The position numbers and the translations under genes were made by a program. DNA of 64,000 nt from Vigna angularis (Eukaryota > Streptophyta > Magnoliopsida > Fabales > Fabaceae). Under the pieces are notes generated by a model that did not search any database, had not been told where the DNA came from, and saw nothing but the letters and a program-made list of their open reading frames with translations. Every line of letters begins with the position of its first letter. Positions within the stretch are counted from its first letter, which is position 1. The stretch spans positions 34,776,371 through 34,840,370 of the forward strand of contig NC_068976.1 of NCBI RefSeq assembly GCF_016808095.1. Reading direction: 5' to 3'. Of this stretch, positions 11,140 through 21,932 are shown in pieces.

Positions 11140-12293
11140 TGTTAAACATAGTGAAAATTATATATGGGATTAATCTCCCTTATGTTAAACACACATAGGG
11201 TTCTCTATTTATAATAGAAGAAATATGGGTTAAGCCCAAAATACAAATAATAAATAATAACAAACTAACTGAAAGATAAACTGAAAGATAACAAATATAA
11301 TATTTCTAACACTCCCCCTCAAGCTGGAGCATACAAATTGTATGAACCAAGCTTGAAATAACTAAACTAGGTTTTCAACTTCAAAAAATGTACGAAGGAG
11401 AGCAGCAGAGAAGGAGACAATAAACACTTCAACTTCAGAAGTGGATGAAGGAGAGCAGCGGAGAAGGAGGCAATACACACTTCAACTTCAGAAGTGGATG
11501 AAGGAGAGCAGCGGAGAAGGAGGCAATACACACTTCAACTTCAGAAGTGGATGAAGGAGAGCAGCGGAGAAGGAGGCAATACACACTTCAACTTCAGAAG
11601 TGGATGAAGGAGAGCAGCGGAGAAGGAGGCAATACACACTTCAACTTCAGAAGTGGATGAAGGAGAGCAGCGGAGAAGGAGGCAATAAATACTTCAACTT
11701 CAGAAGTGGATGAAGGAGAGCAGCGGAGAAGGATGCAATAAACGCAGCAGATCTGTGCGGCAAATACAATAAGAAAGGAAGAACAAGGCAAGAACAACAA
11801 TACAGAGGCGAAACCCTCTACGGAAAATTACGCAGAAAGAAGAAGGAGGTTCGAAGATACAGAAGCATGCGGTGAGAAGAAGACATATTTCGATGGCAGC
11901 AATGGCTGCTCTTGAAGGTCTAAACAGAGAGAGGGAGGTCCGGTGATTCAGAGGAGGCAGTGGTTCGCAGGAGACTTGTCTCTGATTCTGGGTGCTGAGA
12001 TTTAAGAAGAAGAGAAAATGAATCTTACAAAATTTTTAGGGGCTGCCGGCAGCCATGACGGCCGGCCGCCGGCAGACAGTAAAGACCACCGGAAGAGATC
12101 AGAAAACCTGCTCTGATACCATGTTAAACATAGTGAAAATTATATATGGGATTAATCTCCCTTATGTTTAACACACATAGGGTTCTCTATTTATAATAGA
12201 AGAAATATGGGTTAAGCCCAAAATACAAATAATAAATAATAACAAACTAACTGAAAGATAAACTGAAAGATAACAAATATAATATTTCTATTA
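11140..12293 (-). mobile_element. TRIM (miniature copia-type LTR element)
   Basis: Two 172-bp direct repeats (11140-11311 and 12122-12293), nearly identical, bound an interior without coding capacity. Read on the minus strand each LTR starts TGTTAGAAATATT (mutated in the 5' copy) and ends GTTTAACA. The 5' LTR is followed at once by TGGTATCAGAGC (12110-12121), complementary to initiator tRNA-Met. A polypurine tract (TTGAGGGGGAG) lies at about 11312-11322 before the 3' LTR. It depends on an autonomous copia element for mobility. No clear 5-bp target duplication is visible. Confidence 0.85.
11380..11745. repeat. 53-bp minisatellite inside the TRIM
   Basis: Six near-identical units plus a partial first one. 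The phrase GTGGATGAAGGAGAGCAGCG starts at 11441, 11494, 11547, 11600, 11653 and 11706, exactly 53 bp apart. The unit length is not a multiple of three, so open frames here are not selected coding sequence. Confidence 0.95.
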
Positions 12294-12598
12294 CTGAAAT
12301 TTTTAATCAACATAACTATTTAATAAATTAATTCAATCTTTCGTTCATCGATTTTCAAAAAAATCAAGATTTTAAGTTAAATTTTATATTAAAATTCATT
12401 CATATTACTTTTTATACGAATAAGAATCTACCGCATAGTCTCTTTAGTTTGATAAATATTTCATGTAATATTTCTTAAATAAGAGTCACAAATAACATAT
12501 ACTTTTATAACATCGAAATTATGAAATAATGAAATTTTCTTACTTAAAATATCAACTCCTACTATTCTACACATAAGATATATTAATCCTAAGAATTT
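12294..12598. other. AT-rich spacer, no gene seen
   Basis: Short AT-rich stretch between the TRIM and the Cassandra-type LTR, ending with the AATTT that is duplicated after 13032. Confidence 0.5.
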
Positions 12599-13032
12599 TG
12601 TGACACCCGGGCACGGAGACGAGGGCGGGGAGTGACACCGGTGCAAGAGGCATGGTGCAGGGGGCACGGACAAGGAGCGGCTCCTGGCAGCTTCGGGTGG
12701 AAGGGGTACATGGACGAATCGAACATACACCGGAATGAGAGGGATCTGGAGACTGTATAGGTATGGGACTATACAGTTGAAGGATAGCTTAAAGGAATTG
12801 ATTTGACTACTCATATCACCAAAATGCATTTGCTTTTCGGTAGCCTGACTCATAAGAACTCCATGGTTAAGTGTGCTTAGCCTGGAGCAATTCTGGGATA
12901 GCAATTCTGGGATGGGTGACCTTCTGGGAAGTTTTCCCGGAAAGTGTGCGAGTGAGGACAAAACACACTGGAAAGCCTGGTGGTGGTCTGTGGGGGCAGT
13001 CAACGGTCCCTGTGAGTTGCCGGGGCGTTACA
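12599..13032 (+). mobile_element. Cassandra-type solo LTR with 5S rRNA sequence
   Basis: Begins TGTGACACCCGG, ends GGGGCGTTACA (terminal TGT..ACA), and is flanked by AATTT on both sides (12594-12598 and 13033-13037), a perfect 5-bp target duplication. A stretch at 12847-12936 resembles 5S rRNA, the hallmark of Cassandra TRIM elements, whose LTRs carry a pol III promoter. Only one LTR is present and no PBS or interior follows, so recombination between LTRs probably removed the rest. GC content is well above the surroundings. Confidence 0.85.
12847..12936 (+). ncRNA. 5S rRNA-like segment of the Cassandra LTR
   Basis: AGAACTCCATGGTTAAGTGT corresponds to the 5S A-box region and GGATGGGTGACC.TCTGGGAA to the C box. 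Between them a phrase (GCAATTCTGGGAT) occurs twice, adding about 15 bp between the intermediate element and the C box. It is not a genuine 5S gene: the 5' third of 5S rRNA is not recognisable. Confidence 0.7.
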
Positions 13033-13919
13033 AATTTAATATATATTAACCACAACAATAATTCACATTAACAACAACCATAAAATTCACATTAACCCAA
13101 AATTAGTTAAACACAACTAAGATAAAATTAAACATAAAAAAAAAATTGTTGTTACCATAAAACACACACAAACAAATCATAATTATCAAATATATAATAG
13201 TTAATCGTTTCCATAAATGCCCAGAGTTTTAATTATTCGAAAGATTGATTATATTTTAGAAAAGAGCCAACAAAGATATTATATTGTTCAAAATGAAGAG
13301 TTTATTTTAGTGACAATAGATTTATTATTATTGATATATATGGGATTTATTAACTTACGTTACCTCATAAAAGTATACCAAAATTTAATTGACAAAAAGT
13401 AATATAAAGATATTTTTGTTAATTAAATTTTAGTATTTAAAAGGTTATATATATATATATATAATATAATATAATATAATATAATATGTTTAAAATTCTT
13501 AATTTATCTGACCCAAAAATATATTAGATGTGTTATAAAAATCATCACTACCTATAGTTATAGCTAGTATTATGTCATCCTCTTATCTGTAGTTACTACA
13601 ACATTTGGATTTCTTCATGAAATCTTCTTTGATGTTTGATTGTGATCCACCCGTCAGGATATCCTATGACTTATGTCCAATTTTATTACAGTGAATACAA
13701 TTATAATTACTATTTTAGAACCTCTTTATTATTTTATGTATTTCCTTTCATAAAGTGAAATCACAAATTTTATTTTAAATCTAATTAATTAGGGTGTTTT
13801 TCTTTTTAACTACTCAAATAGTTTTTATTTTTGGTGATTTTTTTTAAATAAGTCATTTACTATTTTTTGTTGTCTATATTTTTAAAAAATGGAAGTATTA
13901 ATTTACTGTCATTAGTTTC
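13033..13919. other. AT-rich spacer with microsatellites
   Basis: No gene. A TA run at about 13446-13462 is followed by a TAATA-type pentamer repeat to about 13488. Confidence 0.6.
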
Positions 13920-14995
13920 GTACAACACTATTAAAGAAGGCGTCACGTGTCAGTTTATTGTTTTTTTAAATTTTTTAAATATGTTTTTTGTGACACTAAT
14001 AGGATTACATGTCACGTCGTCGTGTGTCATTGCAATTGTCTCCATTTGGTCGTTGTATTTTTATTTTGTTTTAATTTGGTTCCTATAATTTTATTTTGCC
14101 TCAATTTAGTTTTATTTTTTAAAAAAATTAAACAATTTTGTCTCTTTCCAAAATTTAAACAAAATTTAATTTGTATATAAATATATACAAATATTTTTTA
14201 AAATTGATATTTTTATTAAATATTTTTAATAAAATTAAGTTTATTTGTATTTATTTTTATTTAATTGTATAAATGCTAATTATATTTTTTAAATATACTT
14301 GTAAGAATTAAAACTTGAAAAATTAATGACGTGAAAATTCACCTTTTTAAAATAAAAAATTGAAAAAAAATGTGAAAATCTTAATTAATTTGTAAAAAAA
14401 TAACTAACGAAATTATAAAACATAAAGGTGACTACAACTATATTTTATTTTAGTAAGTATTATTCTAATTAGATTTTAGTTAGAAAATTTAAATATTATA
14501 TATTCTATTTGTATTATTTAACTGTTTTTTTAATATATGAAATATAATTTTGACTTAAAAATTAAATGATTAATAAATTAAATTAAATATAATTATTTTT
14601 TCTCGAAAGGATTTTGACAAAGTTGAATAGAAATGATTTTAGAACATTAGTTTGTATTAAAATATCAATTTGTATAAAAAATTTTGTATAATTAAAAAAA
14701 TATCAGTTTGTATAAAAAATTTTGTAAAAATTTATATATAAATTAAATTTTGTTTGAATTTAGATACAAACAAAATTGCTTAATTTTTAAAAAATTAAAA
14801 CTTAATAATGGAAATAAAATAAAAATACAAATACCAAATTGAGACAAAATAGATACAAAATATAATATATGACTAAATTGGGACAAATCTAATAATATGT
14901 TACGTGATAGTAACAAGGTGACACATGACATGTGACACTGTCAGTGTCATGTTATACTATTTGTGTCATGTTACACTGTCAATGCCACGTGATAT
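13920..14995. mobile_element. Large inverted repeat, probable foldback/MITE-like element
   Basis: The left arm (about 13936-14180: GTCACGTGTCA, ACATGTCACG, then AAATTTAAACAAAATTTAAT) reappears inverted on the right (about 14740-14990: ATTAAATTTTGTTTGAATTT, GTGACACATGACATGTGACA). The centre is AT-rich and non-coding. Arms are diverged, and ends and target duplication could not be fixed by eye. Confidence 0.45.
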
Positions 14996-15467
14996 AATAT
15001 ATATGACTAATTATTTTATTCAAAAGAAATAAAATAAGAAATAAAAATAAAAATAATTTAAAAAATTAAAAAAATCACAAGCTAAGATGTGACACATTCT
15101 TTGAACTATTAATATCAAACTAACCCTAAAAGTTTAATTGTTTTAATTTTAAAAAATAAAAAATTAATTGAGACAAAAGAAAAATGAAAAATCTATTTAA
15201 AAAAAATCACGAAAAATCGGACTATCTGGTTAAAACTTTTTTTTCTTTTTATATCAATGTATCACATTCTTCTAACAAGAAATATATCATATCAAGATCC
15301 TTCTTCTTTACTACTTTAATGGCAATGGTATAATTCCATATAAATCCTAACCAACTTTCTATAATATTCAATTGATTAAAATTCTATTATTGTTTTTTAC
15401 CATGAATGTCTTTTCATTTAGACCAGTCACCATTAATTATATTTGTTTTTAACAAAATATTACGTAC
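14996..15467. other. AT-rich spacer, no gene seen
   Basis: Low-complexity AT-rich DNA up to the point where the older gypsy LTR seems to begin. Confidence 0.5.
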
Positions 15468-15641
15468 TGAATGAGTCGATGGCCTAGATAATATTTCACA
15501 CCGAGCCAACCGGACGGCTTTGGAAAAGAGCAAGCAGTCAAGCAACAAGGAAATGGCTAAATCAGTACGTAAGACCGGATGACTCTAAAGAAGAGGAAGC
15601 AGTCAAGTAGCGATGAAATGGCTTAACCAATAGGTAAGACC
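15468..15641 (+). mobile_element. Left piece of a gypsy LTR split by the Sirevirus
   Basis: If the Sirevirus and one AGACC copy are removed, this piece runs straight into 24515-25319, giving an LTR-sized unit (about 980 bp) that ends just before a PBS and gag. The start (TGAATGAGTCG) is my best guess. It holds two diverged copies of a roughly 70-bp phrase around AAGCAGTCAAG. Confidence 0.5.
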
Positions 15642-16729
15642 TGTTAGCAAAATGTGAAGATGAAGTTTTGATGATGTACAAATCAAGTCAAGAACAACCA
15701 AGACTCATGAAGACTCATCTTTGAAGACTTGTAACCTTTTGTAATAATTGTATAAACATAGGAGAATTAGTAGTTTTATGTATGCATTCAAAAGTGATGT
15801 AAAAATAAATCAAAAGTAAAATTCTGTGCAGTGTTAATCGATTAACAGAGGGTGTTAATCGATTAACGTTAATCGATTAACAGAGAGTGTTAATCGATTG
15901 TTCCAGTGCGCCATGGAGAAGCCCAGCAGTACAGTGCTAATCGATTAACAGAGGGTGTTAATCGATTAGCGTTAATCGATTAACAAGGGCTGTTAATCGA
16001 TTAACATAGTGAACGTTTGAAAAACTAGCCGTTTTTTTGAGCCGTTGAAGTATCCGTTGGGTTGTTAATCGATTAACCACTGTAGCTAATCGATTAACAC
16101 AGTCAGAAAGTCTAAAAGCGAAAATGGAGGAGCCTTTGGATGAGTCTATAAATAGACTCTCATTTTCTCTCAACTCCAACTCTTCCCTTGTGCTAAACAT
16201 CTCTGAACTCTTTGAGAATTGTGTGCTCTTGCTCAGCTAAGGAAACTCTGTCTGTAGAGTTGGTGAAATACTACTACGGTGATAGAGGAATAGCTGGTTC
16301 ATCCTTGGTTCGTCTAAGGAAGTGTTCGGAAGAGGAAGTCATCCTTCGTGAAGTATTCGGAGGAAGTGTTTCATCCTTTGTGAAGATTCAAAGGAGGTGT
16401 TGTTTCATCTCTTGTGGCTTCAAGAGAGGTGTTTTCTAAACTTTTACAAATTGTATCTGTGTGATTGTAGTTTGTAATAGTTTTGTGATTAGTGAAGTGT
16501 TTATCTTGTTTGAGATAAGCGACTGGACATAGGATCCTAGTGATCTGAACCAGGATAAAATACCTGTGCAATTTTTCTCTTTCCCTTACTCTGTTATTTA
16601 CGTTTAATTATCTGCTTAGTAAGAAATTAAGAGAAAAATATTAAAAAGGGATAATATTTGAATATAACCAATTCACCCCCCCTCTTGGTTTGTTCCCACG
16701 CTAACCATTCCGCTGCAGCCGCTCTGACA
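15642..16729 (+). mobile_element. 5' LTR of the Sirevirus
   Basis: U3 contains the palindrome array (15833-16100) and TATAAATA at 16147-16154. Downstream, several GGTTCGTCTAAGGAAG / TCGGAGGAAG phrases (about 16306-16400) form a loose repeat comparable to one in the LTR at 26716. The 75-codon open frame at 16212-16439 is repeated in the other LTR and is not a gene. Confidence 0.95.
15833..16154 (+). promoter_or_regulatory. Palindrome array and TATA box of the Sirevirus LTR
   Basis: About nine copies of GTTAATCGATTAAC or one-base variants, several spaced by AGAGGGT or back to back, lie at 15833-16100. TATAAATA follows at 16147. Each unit is a perfect 14-bp palindrome, the sort of site a dimeric DNA-binding protein would use; which one is unknown. 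The block 15833-15899 is repeated at 21638-21704 with three mismatches. Confidence 0.7.
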
Positions 16730-16731
16730 AT

Positions 16732-16743
16732 TGGTATCAGAGC
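16732..16743 (+). other. Primer-binding site (initiator tRNA-Met)
   Basis: TGGTATCAGAGC, two bases after the LTR end, is the exact complement expected for priming by initiator tRNA-Met in copia elements. Confidence 0.95.
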
Positions 16744-16763
16744 TTGCTTTGATAGTCATTCAA

Positions 16764-18464
16764 ATGGCAGGATTACATCAAACCTTTGCAGAGGGTGCTT
16801 CTATCAATAGACCACCACTATTCACTAGTGAGAATTACGCATTTTGGAAGGTAAGAATGCAAATATTTATGGAGTCTATTGATATAGATATTTGGGATGC
16901 TGTTGCATCTGGTCCTTTTGTTCCAACTAACAATATGCAGGAACCAAAGCCCCGTGACCAATGGACTGCTGAAGATAAGAGAAAATTTGGTAATGATGTA
17001 AAAGCTCGTAATATTATTTCATCTGCTTTAACTGTTGACGAGTTTTACAGGATTTCTATTTGTAAAACTGCACAAGAAATGTGGGAAGTACTTAGAGTAA
17101 CCCATGAAGGAACAGATGATGTTAAGAGAGCTAGAAAGAATACTTTAATCCAGGAATATGAAATGTTCAGGATGAAGCAAGGAGAAACAATAGTAGATGT
17201 TCAGAAACGCTTCACCAACATAGTAAATCATCTTATTGGATTAGGTAAGTCTTTCGATATTGATGAGCTTAATATAAAAATTTTGAAATCTTTAGACAGG
17301 TCTTGGCAACCAAAAGTGACTGCAATTTCTGAGTCACAAAATCTCAACACAATGACAATGGCTGCATTATTTGGAAAGTTGAGAGAGCATGAACTTGATC
17401 TCGGAAGACTAGATGAAGAAGAAGCAAAAACTAAGAAAAAGACTCTAGCCTTCAAATCTGAGGTAGAAAAGAGCAAAAGCAAAATGGAAGATGAAGACTC
17501 AGAAGAAGATGAAAATTTGAGTTTACTCATCAAGAGGTTCAATAGGTTCATGAAATCTAAAGGCAAAGGGAGATTCAGAAATGAAAAGAGAGAAAATCAA
17601 GGATCTTCCTCAAACTATAGATGCTATGGTTGCGGAGAAAAAGGACATTTAAAAGCAGACTGCCCAAATCAAAAGAAGGGTGAAGAAAAGAAAGAAAAGA
17701 AATTCTTCAAGAAAAAGAAAGCATACATCGCATGGGACGATGACAACGAATCAATTTCTGACTCGAGCAGTTCTGATGAAGAAGCAAACATATGTCTAAT
17801 GGCGGATGACGATGACTCTAGAAGCCAAGTAAGTACATCTAACAATTCAGATAATTCTAGTCAATATGATAGTGAAACTGAATTGCATGATACTTATGCT
17901 GCTTTATTAGTAGAATCCGAAAAATTAGGTATAGCTCATAAGAAATTGAAAAAGGATTTCAAAGAGTTAAAATTAAAGTTTGGAAATATTCTTGAAGAAA
18001 ATGAAAATTTGAAAATTACTTCTGAAAATTTCTCTAAAATTAATGATAATTTGAAAACTGAATTTACAAATTTGTCTGAAGAAAACAGAAGTTTGAAAAA
18101 TAAATTTTTATATCAAGCAGAAGAAATTAGAAATTTAAAAAGTAAAGTTTTATTTTATGAAAAAGAAAAATTTATTGCAAATAATGAATGTGAATCATGC
18201 ATTAAATTCAAATATTTTTCTGAAAACACAACCACTGGAGAATGTAGTAAAAATAATGAAAATAAGGTTGTAAAAAATAAGTATGTTCCTAAAATTAAGC
18301 ATAATCATAGAACCCGTAGAACTTGGGTAGAAAAAGGAACAAGTTATAGGAACACAAATGTTGCATCATGCTTTTATTGTATGAAAAAGGGTCATACATC
18401 TAACAAATGTAAAATTAAGCATTATGGTGTTCCAAGTGGTAGATATGCTTGGGTTGTAAAATAA
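16764..18464 (+). CDS. gag: Sirevirus Gag
   Basis: Structural protein that packages the element RNA in virus-like particles. I start at the Met 21 bp after the PBS (homologous to the Met at 29149 in the related element); the open frame extends further upstream into the PBS. Of 566 residues, about 30-220 form the copia-type gag (UBN2) domain. An acidic/lysine-rich linker follows, then a CX2CX4HX4C zinc knuckle at about 287-300, a long Glu/Lys/Asn-rich predicted coiled coil (about 370-490) and a second knuckle at about 536-549. No internal stop. It ends 97 bp before pol opens, in a different frame. Confidence 0.9.
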   Translation: MAGLHQTFAEGASINRPPLFTSENYAFWKVRMQIFMESIDIDIWDAVASGPFVPTNNMQEPKPRDQWTAEDKRKFGNDVKARNIISSALTVDEFYRISICKTAQEMWEVLRVTHEGTDDVKRARKNTLIQEYEMFRMKQGETIVDVQKRFTNIVNHLIGLGKSFDIDELNIKILKSLDRSWQPKVTAISESQNLNTMTMAALFGKLREHELDLGRLDEEEAKTKKKTLAFKSEVEKSKSKMEDEDSEEDENLSLLIKRFNRFMKSKGKGRFRNEKRENQGSSSNYRCYGCGEKGHLKADCPNQKKGEEKKEKKFFKKKKAYIAWDDDNESISDSSSSDEEANICLMADDDDSRSQVSTSNNSDNSSQYDSETELHDTYAALLVESEKLGIAHKKLKKDFKELKLKFGNILEENENLKITSENFSKINDNLKTEFTNLSEENRSLKNKFLYQAEEIRNLKSKVLFYEKEKFIANNECESCIKFKYFSENTTTGECSKNNENKVVKNKYVPKIKHNHRTRRTWVEKGTSYRNTNVASCFYCMKKGHTSNKCKIKHYGVPSGRYAWVVK

Positions 18465-18561
18465 TTTCATTATATAATCCAAAGGACCCATACAAAATAG
18501 TTGGGTACCTAAATAGCTTGTTCTTTTTATGTTGTAGGAATTATCAAAACCAAGGAAGTAT
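18465..18561 (+). other. gag-pol junction with stops and a frame change
   Basis: After the gag stop, pol-frame sequence continues the conserved family sequence (a WVPK motif at about 18508) but meets a TAG at 18514 and another at 18535, and is in the +1 frame relative to gag. TTCTTTTTATGTTGTAG at 18520-18537 looks like a splice acceptor. How, or whether, pol is expressed is unresolved. Confidence 0.5.
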
Positions 18562-21500
18562 ATGTGGTGTCTTGACAATGGATGTTCAAAACACATGACC
18601 GGAGATAAAAAGAAATTTACAAGCTTTCGGAAAAAGGAACGAGGCTTTGTCACCTATGGTGACAACAACAAAGGAAAAATCCTTGGAATAGGAGATATTG
18701 GAAGTGAAGATACCTTGATGATCAAAGACGTATTATATGTGGAAGGATTAAAGCACAACTTAATTAGCATTAGTCAATTATGCGATAAAGGATTCAAGGT
18801 AACCTTCGAACAAAATTCTTGCACTATTTATAAAAATGATTCTTCTGAAACTGCGTTGAAAGGAATTAGGCATAACAATATTTATTTGATTGATTTAGAA
18901 AATGCATCAAATAGGAATATTTCATGTTTAGTAGTAAAAGAAGAAAATCCATGGTTATGGCATAAAAGAGCTGCACATATTCATATGCAACAATTGAATA
19001 AACTCATTTCTAAAGACTTAGTAATTGGTCTACCAAAACTAAAATATGTGAAAAATAAATTGTGTGATGCATGTCAAAAGGGAAAACAAGTGAAATCATC
19101 TTTTCATTCGAAAAATGTTGTTTCTAGTTTGAAACCCTTAGAACTTTTGCACATGGATTTATTTGGTCCCTCTAGGATAAAAAGTTTTGGAGGAAATTAT
19201 TATGCTTTAGTTATTGTAGATGATTATTCAAGATACACTTGGACTTTCTTTCTTACTCTTAAAAGTGAAGCTTTCAAAGAGTTTAAAAAGTTTGCAAATT
19301 TAGTTCAAAATGAAAAAGATTTGAAAATAAAGGCTATTAGAAGTGACCATGGAGGTGAATTTCAAAATGAATCTTTTGAAATTTTTTGTGAAGAATATGG
19401 CATTTCTCATAATTTTTCTGCACCTAGAACTCCTCAACAAAATGGAGTTGTAGAAAGAAAGAATAGATCCTTAGAGGAACTTGCTAGAACTATGTTAAAT
19501 GAATATAGTGTTCCTAAACAATTTTGGGCTGATGCTGTGAGTACTGCATGTTATGTATTGAATAGAATGCTTATTAGACCTATTTTGAAAAGTACTCCTT
19601 ATGAACTTTTTAAAGGTAGAAAACCAAATGTTTCACATTTAAGAATTTTTGGATGCAAATGTTTTGTCTTAAATAATGGAAAACAAAATTTAGGAAAATT
19701 TGATTCCAAAGCCGATGAAGCTATTTTTCTAGGATATTCTCTAACTAGCAAAGCTTATAGAGTTTTTAATCGGAAAACATTTGAATTAGAAGAATCTGTG
19801 CATGTTGTCTTTGATGAAATTGTGGACCTTGAGGCAAAATCTCTTGAGTCAGATGAATCAGATGCAGGTGAAATTGAAGACTTGCAAAAGACAACAAATG
19901 AAGAAAAATTGAATAATCCTCAAGATGATGAAGATCTAAACAAAATATGGCAACAACCTAGAGGATTATCATTGGACAACATCATTGGCGACATATCAAA
20001 AGGGGTAAACACTAGAAGAAATTTAGTAAATTTTTGTATGAATGTAGCTTTTATGTCGCAGATAGAACCCAAGAACATTAAGGAAGCTCTTCAAGATGAA
20101 CAATGGTGTATAGCAATGCAAGAAGAACTCAACCAGTTTGAAAGAAATCAAGTTTGGGAATTGATTCCTAGAGAAGATACTCATCAAGTAATTGGAACAA
20201 AATGGGTATTCAGAAACAAACTGGATGAAGATGGAAACATCACCAAGAATAAAGCTAGGCTTGTGGCTCAAGGATATAGTCAAGAAGAAGGTATAGATTA
20301 TGATGAGACATATGCTCCAGTTGCCAGGTTAGAGGCAATACGCCTACTTCTTGCTTATGCATCTATAATGAAATTTAAATTATTTCAAATGGATGTTAAA
20401 AGTGCATTTCTAAATGGTTTTATAAAAGAAGATGTGTATGTTGAACAACCACCCGGTTTTGAAGATTTTAAATTTCCAAATCACATCTATAAGTTAAAGA
20501 AAGCACTTTATGGTTTAAAACAAGCACCTAGATCTTGGTATGAAAGACTTAGCAATTTTCTTTTAGAAAATGATTTCAATAGAGGGAAAGTTGATTCCAC
20601 TTTGTTTATTAAGAGAGTCGAAAAACATATTTTGATTATTCAAGTATATGTTGATGATATTATTTTTGGATCAACTAATAAATCTCTTTGTGAGGAATTT
20701 GCTAAGACTATGCAGGGTGAATTTGAAATGTCTATGATGGGAGAATTAACATTCTTCCTTGGTCTTCAAATTAAGCAAATGAAAGAATGTACGTTCATTT
20801 CTCAAACTAAGTATTGTAGAGAAATTCTTAAGAAGTTTGAAATGGACAAAGCAAAGGAAGCATCTACACCTATGGGAACCTCTTGCTATCTTGACAAAGA
20901 TGAGTCAGGTAAAGAGGTAAATCAAACTAAATATAGATGTATGATAGGTTCTTTGCTATATCTCACTACTAGTAGACCAGATATTATGCAAAGTGTTTGT
21001 GTATGTGCTAGGTATCAATCTAGTCCTAAAGAATCTCACCTTACTGCAGTTAAAAGAATATTGAAATATCTTAAGGGAACTGCATCCTTTGGTTTATGGT
21101 ATCCATCTGGAACGGAACCTAGTCTTGTAGGTTTTTCAAATGCTGATTATGGAGGTTGCAAGATAGATAGAAAAAGCACTAGTGGAACATGTCATCTTCT
21201 AGGTAGTTCCTTAGTTTCTTGGCAATCTAAGAAACAAGCCTGTGTAGCCTTATCTACCACTGAGGCTGAATATATTGCTGCAGGAAATTGCTGTGCGCAA
21301 ATTTTATGGATGAAACAGCAATTAGAAGATTATGACATTCACTTAGATCATATACCACTTAAGTGTGATAATACAAGTGCAATAAACCTTACAAAGAATC
21401 CCATAATGCACTCTAGAACCAAGCACATTGAGATTAGGCATCACTTTCTTAGAGATCATGTGCAAAAAGGAGATTGTGAAATAGAATATATTGATACCCA

Positions 21501-21591
21501 ACATCAATTAGCTGATATTTTCACCAAAGCATTGCCTAAAGATAGATTTTATGAGCTTAGAAGAGACTTAGGAATATTAAAAATATCTTAA
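18562..21591 (+). CDS. pol: Sirevirus Pol: protease remnant, integrase, reverse transcriptase, RNase H
   Basis: One open frame of 1009 residues. Order: protease active-site region at residues 2-16, where the usual DSG reads DNG; gag-pre-integrase HHCC motif (about 133-175); integrase core with D199, D262 and E298, the expected DD35E spacing; reverse transcriptase (about 520-770) with the conserved [10 protein letters not shown] and YVDD at 696-699; RNase H (about 855-1000), in which the first catalytic position reads SNAD (N860) where copia elements have SDAD. The first Met is only the start of the open frame; the natural polyprotein would be continuous with gag. No internal stop. The DNG and SNAD changes are each explicable by one G-to-A change. 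Confidence 0.9.
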   Translation: MWCLDNGCSKHMTGDKKKFTSFRKKERGFVTYGDNNKGKILGIGDIGSEDTLMIKDVLYVEGLKHNLISISQLCDKGFKVTFEQNSCTIYKNDSSETALKGIRHNNIYLIDLENASNRNISCLVVKEENPWLWHKRAAHIHMQQLNKLISKDLVIGLPKLKYVKNKLCDACQKGKQVKSSFHSKNVVSSLKPLELLHMDLFGPSRIKSFGGNYYALVIVDDYSRYTWTFFLTLKSEAFKEFKKFANLVQNEKDLKIKAIRSDHGGEFQNESFEIFCEEYGISHNFSAPRTPQQNGVVERKNRSLEELARTMLNEYSVPKQFWADAVSTACYVLNRMLIRPILKSTPYELFKGRKPNVSHLRIFGCKCFVLNNGKQNLGKFDSKADEAIFLGYSLTSKAYRVFNRKTFELEESVHVVFDEIVDLEAKSLESDESDAGEIEDLQKTTNEEKLNNPQDDEDLNKIWQQPRGLSLDNIIGDISKGVNTRRNLVNFCMNVAFMSQIEPKNIKEALQDEQWCIAMQEELNQFERNQVWELIPREDTHQVIGTKWVFRNKLDEDGNITKNKARLVAQGYSQEEGIDYDETYAPVARLEAIRLLLAYASIMKFKLFQMDVKSAFLNGFIKEDVYVEQPPGFEDFKFPNHIYKLKKALYGLKQAPRSWYERLSNFLLENDFNRGKVDSTLFIKRVEKHILIIQVYVDDIIFGSTNKSLCEEFAKTMQGEFEMSMMGELTFFLGLQIKQMKECTFISQTKYCREILKKFEMDKAKEASTPMGTSCYLDKDESGKEVNQTKYRCMIGSLLYLTTSRPDIMQSVCVCARYQSSPKESHLTAVKRILKYLKGTASFGLWYPSGTEPSLVGFSNADYGGCKIDRKSTSGTCHLLGSSLVSWQSKKQACVALSTTEAEYIAAGNCCAQILWMKQQLEDYDIHLDHIPLKCDNTSAINLTKNPIMHSRTKHIEIRHHFLRDHVQKGDCEIEYIDTQHQLADIFTKALPKDRFYELRRDLGILKIS

Positions 21592-21637
21592 AATTGGACA
21601 AAGGGACAAATTTGCTGATTTTCGGAAATCAGCGTCA

Positions 21638-21815
21638 GTTAATCGATTAACAGAGGGTGTTAATCGATTAACGTTAATCGATTAACAGGTCGTGTTAATC
21701 GATTAACAGCGGTAACCTGCAGTAAATTCTGCAGAATCTAGCCGTTATAAACGGCTATAAACGGTCATTTTCTTAATTTTGAACGTTGGGGGGTCCTTTG
21801 TAGGCCTATTTAAAC
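21638..21815 (+). promoter_or_regulatory. Putative internal promoter before the third ORF
   Basis: Four GTTAATCGATTAAC palindromes at 21638-21707 match the LTR block 15833-15899 at 64 of 67 positions. They are followed by CTAGCCGTTATAAACGGC, similar to the LTR sequence after its own array, and by TATTTAAA at 21807-21814. The third ORF opens 119 bp further on. This looks like a copy of the U3 promoter placed before ORF3. Promoter activity is inferred. Confidence 0.55.
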
Positions 21816-21932
21816 CCATTCTATCCATCATTTTTACCCACTCACTTTACCCATCCTTCTCCAACTCAATTTCACTTCTTTTCTTCACTCAAATTCCATT
21901 CTTTTGCTGTCCAAACTTTCTTTCACACTCTC

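Noticed and set aside
12847..12936. Functional 5S rRNA gene
   Set aside because: The match is partial, carries an insertion between promoter boxes, and sits inside an LTR with target duplication.
15833..16100. Regularly spaced palindromes resembling a CRISPR array
   Set aside because: Plant nuclear retrotransposon LTR; spacers are short and not unique, and no cas-like genes are present.
16212..16439. 75-codon open frame, repeated exactly at 23992-24219
   Set aside because: Lies in both LTRs; identity reflects LTR duplication, and there is no protein motif.
17228..17566. 112-codon Ser-rich minus-strand frame
   Set aside because: Antisense shadow of the Asp/Glu-rich part of gag.
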